DNA of 38,965 nucleotides, taken from positions 1-38,965 of the forward strand of contig CAZEDK010000010.1 of assembly GCA_964511025.1 (NCBI GenBank). The letters run 5' to 3'. The position numbers and the translations under genes were made by a program. This stretch comes from CAZEDK01 sp964511025 (lineage in GTDB: Bacteria > Patescibacteriota > Gracilibacteria > UBA1369 > GWF2-33-10). The notes below the pieces were generated by a model. It worked only from the letters and a program-made list of their open reading frames with translations, made no database searches and was not told the DNA's origin. Position 1 is the first letter of the stretch. Each line of letters begins with the position of its first letter. Positions 9,201 through 21,200 of this stretch are shown one piece after another.

Positions 9201-12200
9201 AAGATATACATTGAAATCTTGTGTCATCCTGAAAATAAAATTCAAAAATTCCTGTTTCTCGATTGGCATTGATGAGAGCTCTTCTTTCTTTATGCCTGCA
9301 TATTCAAGAGTTTGCCTTATCATTATTCTATGCTGCTGTCCTTCACGTAGATAGCTGGCACTATCAAGTGTTTCTATAGCATCTAGTATTGGTTTGAGAT
9401 TTTCATTATCGTTGAAATTACCCGAATTCATTTGTGTATAAATGATATTGCCTCTCTTAACTTCTGTTATTTCGCTTGAAGTATTTAGAGTCTCGTGGTT
9501 CATAAACAAATAGTACGATTTTTCTGTAGATTCTATTTCTTCACGACTTATAAGTTTTTCCCTGATGAATGAATCTATATTGATTAATTTATAGAAAATT
9601 TTGAAATTATTTTCATTTAGAATGTCGTTCCTTTTTTCAAGGGTTGTTCCTGCATTCAAATATTCAGATGCTTTTGCGCTCAAATATGCGCTATATCCTT
9701 CTTGTGGTTTGCTTGGTTGATTTTGTTCTGTTATTCCATGTTTAGCAAAATATGCTTTGTAAATAGTTTTCCAAGTGTCTTCATTTATTGAATTGATTTT
9801 TGTGCTGATTTGATCTGTATCTTTGTTTGCAAATAATGTGACAATTTGTTGTAGTGGTTGTTTGACTTTAGAGTTTGCATTGAATATGTTTTCATATCCA
9901 TACTTGCCTTCAATTCTAGCCATTCTGATTGTTACTATTTCATGTTTAACAAATCCTCCATTCCTTTTTTGGTAAATAAAAGTTTCTCTTGAAATAATAG
10001 GACTAAGGCCTGTCTTGAGTGAGACTAGTATTTGAGTTTTATCATCAGGGTTTTGATAAACCAGGTCTTTGTATCTTGGATCAATATGAACTTCAACTAG
10101 CGCATCTTTTGCATTATCTATATTGAGTATTGCTTCGTATGGGTTAGCATGTCCTTCTATTTGGCGACCTTCTTTATCAAGAGGTGTGAAGCTGCAATCT
10201 GAATCTTTGACACTATCATTTACAGCAGCCGTATATCTTTCAAAACCTGTTTTGCCTGGTAAATCAATTGAATTTGAAATTGCTTCTTCTCCGCTACTTT
10301 TTCTTGAATAGTTAATAACCATTGGTTTACCTGTTGCCGTATTAATTCGAAGATCAGGTAAAGATGCTATTTTTGCAAATCTGTTGGCGCTATACGCAAG
10401 CCTTTTTCCCATTGCGCTATCATCTAAAGTTATATCAAGTCCTGCCGATATGACTCTTGTAGTTTCATCATTGCCCTTCTCAGTTAAGAAACGATCTGAC
10501 ATTTCATCCATTAAGAATGATGTGGGATAGATTTCATACTTTTTCATTGAGCCTTTGAATCTGACATTGAAATTGATGTATAAACTTGCAGAAAGACTTT
10601 TTTCTTTGACTGAAGCTCGGAACATAGCTCCTATTTCTATGCCTTTTAGTGAAACTGGCCACAGATCATCATAATAGGCTTCTTTGTAATCATTTCTTAC
10701 TATTTCTTCTATATGTAGGGCATGTGTTTGCGCTATAGATTCTGCTATAGATTCTGCTGCTCTTTGCCTTTCTATCGGATCATCTATGAAATTAAGTTCT
10801 TCTGAAGATACAGAAGTTAATTTGCTAACGACTTCCGATTCTAGGCTCGTTCTGCTTCTTGCAAGTTTATCTTGAAAATCTTGTGAGTTTATAATTTCTT
10901 CTGATTTTCTATCCGCATGAGCATCATAAGATTCTTTTTCATATCCTGCATATACTCTTGCCTGAGCTTGTAATTTCTCCAGAGTCTCTTGATCCATTTT
11001 GCCTTGGAACATATCCTTAATTCCAGCTATTACATCGAAATTAATATTTGCGCCGACATATTGTCTAGTGCCTTCTGATGTTTCTCTATGTAATTCCATT
11101 CCGACATTAAGTCTTGGATTGCTAAGTGTTGGAAGATTTTGCGTGAGCGATAAAGTCAGTCCAAGTGGACCTGCTATAGGTATATCAAGCCTTGGTGTTT
11201 CATAAAAAGCAGTTATTTGCTTTAAAAAGTTGCCTATATTAGTTCCTATATCATATTCATCTTGTCTTATTTGCTTCCACTTAGAAAGTTTTCCATATTC
11301 TTCTTCTGTAAGAGAGCTTGTGAAAGTGTCTTTTAATATAAATGTTACGTTTCCAAGGAAAGTTGCTCTTGCCTTCACATTATCTAAGTTCCTTGCATGA
11401 GTATCTACTGCACTTAAGAAAGTTTTTTCTGATATTAGTTTTTCAAATGTTTTTAGATGTGGATTTGCAATAAGCATTTGTTTAGCGTTTTTCTTGTCAT
11501 TATTTTTTAAAACCAAATAATTCGACCATTGATTAATTAAATCATCTATATTTAAAATAGTTACTCCAAATGCAGTTAAGATGTTTGTTGAATATTCTGA
11601 AGTAAGCGACTCTTTTAGTTCAGACTTGAATTTAGATGAATTAGAATTGTTGAGATCTCCATTTAATGCAGTTTTTTTGATAGCTACAAAAGCCAAATTT
11701 GCACCTTTGCTTATAATATCAAGAATTTCTCTGTACTGTTCGCTTTGAAATTTTAATAAATTTTCAGGGCTTATACCTTCATTATATTGTTGTGCGTAAA
11801 ACTGTTCAATTCTTTTACCATACTCAAATAGATCTGTCGCCTTGATCCTTTCTCCAGCAGAAGAAGCTAATTGATAAAGTTCTTTTAGTGTATTTTGCAC
11901 ATTTGGTTTTGACCTAAATGCTCCAAAAACCATTTCAACTTTTTTCATTTCAGATTGTATCAATACTTCTTGCTCAACTCCTTTGCGAAGAATTAATGAA
12001 AATATTTCCTGACTTTGAGGATCCAGGTATTGTATAAGGTTAACTATTGATCTGGAATTTCTTATGCCACCGGATTCAAATAGTCTTAATTTGAATTCAT
12101 CAATACTGAAATTTTGCATTAAAGCTATTTTTGCTTGTATCAAATCTTTTTTTAAGGCTTTGACATAAGATGCGCTGTTAATTTTATTAATGTCATCGCT

Positions 12201-15200
12201 ATTGATTAATTTCTGATCAGTTTTATATTGCTGTAATTGTAATTTTTCAGCATCAGTTATGCTTTGCTCAGTTTCTTTAGCTTCAAGTATTGCTATATCA
12301 TTTTTTATATTTTGTTTTGCCATTTCCGGATAATTGTATTCCATTTCTACCCAGATAGATGCAAATGCCTCGAGCTTGTTATCGGCCGTCATTGAGAAAA
12401 GTTCGATACCTCTTGCAAAAACACTATTAAACTTGCTTGCGATCTCTTCCTCCGAGGAAAGATCTGCAAATATTGATTGATATAAGCTTTTTCCTCTGTC
12501 ATTAGAGCCAAGATGATCTTGAAGCGCAGCTTTTGTCGCTTCAGTTTTAGCAAGATGCATATATCTTGTTGATGGAAAATAATTATTGAAGGCATGATTT
12601 GTGCCACTGTAGAAATCTGGTTTTGTATTATCAGGGTTGATTTCTATCACCTCATGTATTATCTGTGTCAATATATTTGCAGGTATTATATTTAGTACCG
12701 CAAATCCATTATCAAATATTCCTGATACATCAAGCATATCAATATATTCTTTCTGTTGATTTGGATCACTAATTTGAGATGTGATTTGTCTAATTGCATC
12801 AATTTTGCTCATTTGAGTTCTTGCCCAGATTGTTTTGTCTGCTTCAAGTTCGCCTTGGGTTCGTACTTTATATACCAATCTCAGTATTGCTTGAGGATTT
12901 TGTTTGAAATAACGTTTTGTTGAAGCGCTTAATTTGTTTTCAGTAAATTCAAAAAAATCATCAATTGCATTTTCACTAATACCTACTGATTCATAAGGTT
13001 TGATTTTGTGATTTTCGCTTCCCGGTTTGCATTCAACAACATCTTTGTAGCTATAAGGACCTTTGTAGATTGTTGCTATTTGTGTTACGTCCTCGAGTTT
13101 TCTATCAACTACTTTTTCAAGACCAAGTCCGATTAGTTTTTCTTTTTTTAATTTATATAGGTATTCTTGATATGAGCATCTATTTAGTTCTTCTCTGAAT
13201 TTTTTGTTCAAAGCTCTGCCTTTCAAATTAAATGCAATTTCTAGACTTTTTTTCAATGAATCTTTATATCTTTGTTCAGGCATGCTGTTTTTTGCTCTCA
13301 AATATTCTGTCATAGCTTCTTCTGTATATTCACTGAGTTTCTTAAATGCGCCTAGAAGAATATATGCGTTTAGCATGAAAACCTCTGCTTCTCTATACAT
13401 GCTTTGATGAATAGGCAAGAAATATTTACCGCTTTCTATTAATTTTTGCTCTTGTTGTGTAAGAGTTTCATAAGGAGTGCCTGCTTTTTTTAGAAGCTGT
13501 TTTACTTTTTTGATATCTTGCGTTCCGGTCAATGATTTAAGTTCTTCCAAAGCATTTAGTCTTGTTTGGAATTTTTTGAACCCTATACCCATGAATAATC
13601 CTTGTTCATTATGTTTATTTGCATCAATTATTTTTGCTTCAACGATGTCTTCGAAAGAAATAGTGTTTCTATTATTTCTTGCAATCAGCATTGGTAGAAG
13701 ATCGTTTCTGTCTCCAAACATTTTATCAAAGCCATCCAATATATCCTTGCCAAAGTTACGAGTTGTAAGTGTTGACCATTCTTCTAATTTCTGAGTTGAT
13801 AAGAATTTCAAAATTGGCGCAATTACTGGAATATCTTGGATATTTTCAGTTGTTTTGCTAACAACACCTTTGGCTTTGTTATATCTTCCTAAATACTGAA
13901 ACACCTCTTCGGGAACTTTTACTTGATAATTTTGTAGTATATTAAACCTGGCTGACATTCTCTGACTATCAGCATCCGGAGCATCCGGATCAAGAGTTGT
14001 CATGAAGTCATCATCATATCTATCAACACTGTGAGCTGTTTCGAATATTTCATAAGACTGTGTATCTACTTCTTGACTCGCTTCTAATCTCGCTGCTGCT
14101 GTATCTAATTGACCTTTTCGAAGTCTTTCATTGAATTCCATCTGTACTCTTCTATCTTGGCTTGGAGAAGAACCTGAAATATCACTACCGCCTTTATCAT
14201 CTTCATCCTGTGCAATTTTATAAAAAATAGATTCTGATACTGATTGTAATAATGATAAATCTAAATATATTGTAGAGCTTGTCTGAAGCATTGCAGTTTC
14301 ATGTGAAGGAAGTGCAGCCGAATATGTTGATATTGCCGGAGCATACAAAGCTGCTTGTCCGTATAATCTGTCAAAAATTTCTTTTGTTTTAGCAATACGT
14401 TGTTCAGGTGTCCCTTTATTAAATATGCCAAGCCCTCTTTTAGCTTTTGGTGATAAAGATATTTCCAAATTATCAGATTCAAGCGCCTCTTTTATTATCT
14501 GAATTTTGAGGTCTGTTGTGTCAAATTGTGCATAATTGAAGCTTAATTTTAATGTTTTTCCTGTGTCTGATTTTTCGAAAACACTGAAATAAGGACTGAT
14601 ATGCTGAATTTTTATATATTTTTTGTCAGTTTCAAACCTTGTTATTAATGTTTTTGTCTTTTCAGAATCTTCATATTCTTGTGTTGCTGTTATTAATTCC
14701 GCTTCTAATATGGCTTTTACTGTGCTATCTCGTGTTCCAAGTTCTAAAACTGTAGATAAATTTGATACTGTTCGTGGATCAGGTCCTAATTGATCCAAAT
14801 TAGTTTTTCTAGTATCCATATTCGGCTCAAAAATTTGTTTCTCGAAATCATATATCGCTTGAATTGCTTGGAATGTGGTATTCGCATCCCATTTTTCAGG
14901 GAAATTAATGTAAGATGTCCCTGATATGTTCTGTTGGGATTTCCTGGTTTTTGCCGTAAGTGAGTTTGGATAATTTTTTGCCCATTTATCGATTTCTGTA
15001 TAGTAAGTATCTTCTTGAGCTTCTTTTTTCCTACTTAATGGAATTTTCAAAGTATCTTCTATAGTGCTACCCAAAGTTTGTCTCCAGTGTGATCTTTGGA
15101 AACTTACGGTATAATTTTCTCTATCATCGTTTATATCAATACCTAAATCGTTAGCTGGCCTGTTTGTTGCATCAGCCTTAAATGTTATTTCTGCAGGTTT

Positions 15201-18200
15201 GGTATTTGGATCTCCATTCAATTCAACGACATATAATTTCACTTCCAGAATTTGACCAACTGTGTCTGACGAAGATGCGTCTTTAAATTCAATATTTAAT
15301 TTTAATGTGTGCTCTTTCCCCTCATTATCTTTTAATTTTATTACAGCTTGCCAGTCAGTATTATTTTGTATTAGTTGATCTATATACTCTGTTCTAGCTG
15401 CAGGGGTTATATTGATAGCATCTATAATCGCATTAACTGCTTGACCAATATTTTCATATACAGGCATTTGACCATTAGTTTCTAGAACATTGCCCCATTT
15501 TGCATCGCTTGCACGAGCTTCAAGTTTTTTATCGAAATCAGACTCATTATATTCTGGCGTTGTTGAGAATTGAGTTTTATCTGCATCAAATTTTGAATGT
15601 AAAGCTTTTTTTAGATCTGGAGTTGTGGATACAAGATTTGTTGTATCTAGATTAGTCCAATATTGTTGATATGCTTCATTTGCTGCTCTTTCTGTTTCAT
15701 CTCTTGTTGTGTCTTCTATTTTAGCTTGTTGAGCTGTCAAAACTCCCCGAACCCCTTGGAAAATTGGTGAAGCTAATTCTTCTGTTGTAATTCCTTGAGT
15801 TTTTAATGTTGTTTCTAATTCAGCTTTTGTTATTGTTGTTTGAGCTGTAATCAATTGTTCCGCAGCAATTTTTGCGTAAGCAGCTTTGAGCTTTGGTATA
15901 TCTTTCGCCTGCGCTCTTTTTGTTTGACCTTCTACTGTCACTCCATAAGTTAATCTGAATAATTCATAAGTTTTTTGTCCTGTAATTGAAGTGTCTCTTA
16001 AATATGCTTTTATATCTTGATCATGTGAACTATTATATCTTTCTATAGCAGTTACTCTCAAATCTAAACCTGCATTAACTGCACCATATTGTAATTTGAA
16101 ATAAGCTTCATAAGCTTGATAAGCTAAATTATCGATGTTTCTTGCGGCTACTTTTGGCCAGTTTTCTGCTGGTTTATAAGGTTTATTGGCGCTGAATTCG
16201 GAGTAGGTTCTGTATTCTGCAGCAGCTTTAATATTAGCCCCATTTATCATGTAATTATAAGCGTATGTAGCTTTTGCATCTGCTATCTGTTGATCAATTC
16301 TATTTTTGAATTCTTGCAGGTCGGCAAATGTAATTAATATCTTAAATGCTTGAAATTGATTTTCTGTTGAGATATCTGAATATTTATTTGCTTGTAATAT
16401 CTTATCCGCATTACTTAGATTATTTAAGAAAGCATTGAATGCTCTTTCTAGAGATTCTTGAGCGTTTGTAAGATTTTCAACGGAAAGCAGTCTGTTAATT
16501 TCTTTTTCATTATTTTCTCTAGTCTGTTTGGATAGAGCTTCATTATAACCTTTCAAAATTGCTTGATTAAATAAATTTTCGTTTATGTCATATCCTGAGG
16601 TAGTTAAAGAAGTCCATCCGGTAAAATCTGCATTTTTCGGATATGGAATTTCTCCATTTTGTATAAAATATTTCTTTTTTTCTGTTGGATCCATTTTTCT
16701 CACCAAGGTAAACATTGTTCCGTCAGGTCTTGCGATATACCAACGTACATTATGTATATCTTCATAATTTTGTTGGTATTGTTGCTTATTGCTATAGTGA
16801 CCATATATTTCTAAAGCGCTTGGTGTAATTCTGTAGCTACTTCCTTCCGCTACTATTGTTAAATTAATCTCTTCAGGTTTAATTAGTTCTGCTATCAAAT
16901 TTATTGCTTCATTAATGTTTTTAACTTTTTTTGTAATTTCTTTGCCGTTTTCATTGAAAGAAGATGAAATAGTTATTATTAATTCTGTATTACTACCTTG
17001 TGGTTTTGTAATTTTTACTTCAGGATTGTTTACATCACCGAATACCAAACTTCTTTCAAAGATTTTATCGCCTGATAGATATTCCTGAATGTTATTTTTT
17101 GCTCTTTGTAGTCCATAGTGTGAACCAATTGCATCAATAATTTTTTTATCGTTTAACTTTGAAGCTTTATCACTTATTTGAGTTATATCAATTTCTCTGC
17201 CATCAACATAATATTTAATTTCACCTTTATCATCTATTATAGCAATAACATCAACTTTTTGATAGTTATTCTTGTCTATAGCTTTTTTTTGTGCCTCTGC
17301 ATTTATCAAAAATCTTCCTTCGATTATTTTTACTTCGTCATTTTTTGCAGAAGATTCGAACGCTGCAATTGTTTTTGTTTTTTTGTATTCTGCTATTTCC
17401 GAACCAAATAATGTTTCAAATGCTTTCTGATTATTTATATAACCTGTTAAATTCCAAGTTTTTAAATCATTTGCAGTTGGTATTTTGTGATCTTCTTTCA
17501 AAGATTTTTGAATTCTATCTGTAATCAAATGTCTCCATATTTCAATTTCTTTGGTTCCAATATCCTTCTTTAACGTATCTAATTCTATTTGCGGTAATAC
17601 TTGAGCTAATTTTTCAATATCTGCTGTTAAGTCTGCACGCTGTTCCAAAATCGGTCTGACATATTCAGTCAGCAAATATTCTCTTGTAGATTTAAGTTCA
17701 GGATCTTTTAAATATTTATGAGCACCCATTAATCGCTCAATAGATGCTACTAATTGATCAGCAGTATTAAGCATTTCACTGTCTACATAATCAATGCCTG
17801 ACTCTATGAATTTGCCATACAAAGCTTTATTACCTGGAGCAAAAGGCGCAATTTGTTTGCCTCTTTTTCCAAATCCGAAAATGCTTAGATATTCATCTTT
17901 TTCTGTAGTATCTGTTATATAATCTTGTGTCAGTTCGAGTTTTGCTTCTAATTTTCGTGCTGCAGGACTTTGACAGAATCTTGCCCAGTTTAACTCGTAT
18001 TCGCTTCCATCTGTTGGTCTTTGATTAGCGTACCAGTTTCTTAAATAATTTTTTATTTCCGGATTTTCAGCTTGCTTCTTGGTATCTGTGAGAGGTGTTA
18101 TAGTTTCGCCTGTTTCAGTAATTAATTCTACCCGTCCATAAATATTCATGGCATCTTTGTATCTATCTTCAAGTAATCTAAAAACAATTTGTTTGCTAGT

Positions 18201-21200
18201 TGCATCTCTAAACATTTTTCCAGGAGTAGCTGTGAAATCAGGTGCGCCGATGCCTGCATTTTCTAATTTTTTAATTTCTACCGGCTTTCCTGATTGTGTA
18301 ATTCTTATTATTTCATCTGTAAATCCTTTAAATAAAGGCTTATCTTTACATATTTCTTGTACTTTTTCATCTGTCAAAGCACACATAAGCTCTTTCATAT
18401 CCCATGCCATTTCTATTGATTCCGGTCCTGTTATTATTCCAAAATCTTTAAGAGATTGTAATGCTTGTGGATTTTTCTTTGTATAAGTAAGTAGTTTTTC
18501 TTGTGTTTTTAGTGCAGCTTCTCTTGCGGTATCATTATTATCTGGCCAAGCAAGTGCTGTTTCCAAGTCTTTTGCAAAAGGTAAAAGTGTATTTATTTCT
18601 TTTAAATCCGTTACATCTGTTGTTGTTAAACTAGGTTTAGTTTTTATTCCATCAAATTTTGATACAAGCGGTCCTACTAATTTTTCTATAGAATTAGATC
18701 GGAATGATCTATACTGCTTATCTAATGTTATTGCTTGGATGCCGTCTTGAGATGATATTGCTTCTTTGGTCGCTGTCGGTGCTTGAACAGAAGGAGGTCG
18801 TGCAACATTCCCTCTATTGCCACTCTGAGTCAACGAAGAGTCTCGATGGGTAACTACTGGCGGAGTTGTATGTACTACTAGTTGAGACTCTGATTTCCTA
18901 TTTAATATGGCTAAAGCATCAGTAAACGTGCTAGCAGTTAGTTGATTTTTTGCTAATGCCGCAAGCGGAGCTGAAACACTTGATTTAAGATTTGGTTTGT
19001 CAATTTTTTGACCATCCGGATCTATTAAATATCCTGCAGAATCGCCATTAGGCAATACTCTGATGTAATATTGATTAGGATTCCATTGTAAAATTCCATT
19101 AACTCGTATCAAAGCTCTACTTAGTGCAACAGAGAATTCCGGACAAGTATAAACTGTTTGCAGATCGCCTGCATGTTCTGTTCCCGCTTGTCCTTCTGTG
19201 AATCTTCCTTCTCTGAATGTTCTGCCAAAAGCAACAGCATTTTGAATGTTAGTTGCTATTTCTGTTGGTGCTACGGGAGCTGGTTGGATGTTTGTAGAGG
19301 CGAGTGTTGTGAGAGTACTTGAAGGTGTGTGTATTTGTTGTCTTGGTTGATTAGCTTTTATATACTCATTTGCAATTAATCTAACTAATGGTGAATTTCC
19401 AAATAATTTCTGTAAATATTCTGGTGCTTGAGGAGGTATTGATGCATCGTTTTGAAATTTTTGTGTTCTTGCTAGTTTTAGCATTTCAGTGGCTAATTTT
19501 GTTCTGAAATTTTTAGTCATCTCTATTCCTGTGCATGACTCATTTCCATATCTGGCATAAGTCCAATTAGCCCAAGCTTCTATAGATTGTGGTTTGGATG
19601 GTTCAGTTAATGCCTCAGAAGCTACCAATAAGAAATCATCTAAAGCAGTTACTATGTTCTCTTCTGTGATACCTTCTATGCCTGCACTAAATGAAAGCCA
19701 TGTAGTGGTTGGATGCTGTTTCAAATAATCCCTGATGTATGCTCTTGGTGTATTTTGAAAGCTCTCATAATTGGTATGATATGTATTTCTTTTTTCTTTT
19801 GCCGTGTCTGGATCTGCCTGTTGTATTGTTTCTGGCGAATTGCGAATTGCACCTCTATCTGACATAACAGCTTGCCAGACAGGTAATGTGTACTTATTGA
19901 GTTTCATTGTCCCAAGAGGATCTGCTACTGTTGGGAAGCTACCTTCGTTTGCTATTCGACCGTCTGAACTTATTATTTTCCCTTTCCCGTCAAAGTTGAC
20001 TGCAAGATACCATTGATCTGTAAATTTTCTTCCAGTGCTTGAAGAGGTAGGTTTTCTTGTGGCAGATATTTTGTATTCTTTGTCGTTTAGCTTGTAGCTG
20101 AGTGGAGGATCTATATCACCAGGGTGATCTGAATCAATCGCATTAGTTTCTTTCTTTTTGATTTGTGTAAAAAAACGATTAGCATCTGCTAAGTTAATTT
20201 CTAATCCTTCGTTGGAGATTTCAGATTGTTGTGCTAAGGCAGGTTTGCTGATTTGATGGCCTGTTGTAGTTGAACTTTGTAAAGTTTGTAATCTTGTAGT
20301 TGTTTGAGGTTGTTGTTTTGTAGGTGATCTTTCTTGATGAGTAGTGTCTGTATTTGCAAATTCTTCTTTTGTAAGGTTATTATTCTTGAGTGCAAATACA
20401 GGGTTGGCACAATTAGATTCTAATTTATCTGCTAATTGTTTGCCTTTGTCACCTATGAGATAGCCTTTTTCATAAGTGTTTGATGTTGATTTTGGTTGAA
20501 CTCTTACATAATACCTTTCTTTCGCCCAATTAAATTGCCGTTTTTTTGAAGTTCTTTCCCATGCTTTACTGATTGTAACTCTGTATCTATCGCATTTGAA
20601 ATCTACCTGAAGATCCCCTGCGTCATTTATTGACATAGGTTCACCTGCTTTGAATGACTTATTTTGAAACGCTTGTATCAATGCTTTTGCATCTTTTGAT
20701 TCTTGTGATTCTGAATTATTTTTTCCTTCAAGGTTTCTTTTAAACTGAGGTAAATCTTTTAATTTCGGTAATTTTTCTAAATCTTTCGCTTCAATTCCTA
20801 AATTGTCCCAAAGCTCTTGAACGGTTGGATGTGAATCTTCAGGGAATTGAATAATTGCAAATTCTTGGAGTAATTCATTGTTGTTGTGTGGATCAAGAGA
20901 AGAGCCTATTCTTTCTCCATCTTTTGCCGTTAAGCTTCTTGGGATATTCTTGTCATCCAGATATACCGGATTAGCACAATAAGCTTGCCAGCTTAAATTT
21001 CTATTTGTCAGGAATTTTTTAATGTCCGCGATTTGATTTGCGTTTGCTGAAAAGTTCTTGAGCGGTTCTTTGGTCGTATCGGTAAGTTCTATAAGCTCAG
21101 CGTCATTTTCAGTGTAAGCATCTCCGTACAAAGCTTTGATATAAGCTTGACTGAAGGCTTCCCATACAGCATTTTCTTTTTCTGTTGAATCTATTTTGAG

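Noticed and set aside
10490..11195. Alternating hydrophobic/polar strands in the giant protein suggesting an outer-membrane beta-barrel
   Set aside because: Only a few strand-like stretches, no signal peptide, no C-terminal barrel signal, and the other features do not suggest an outer membrane.
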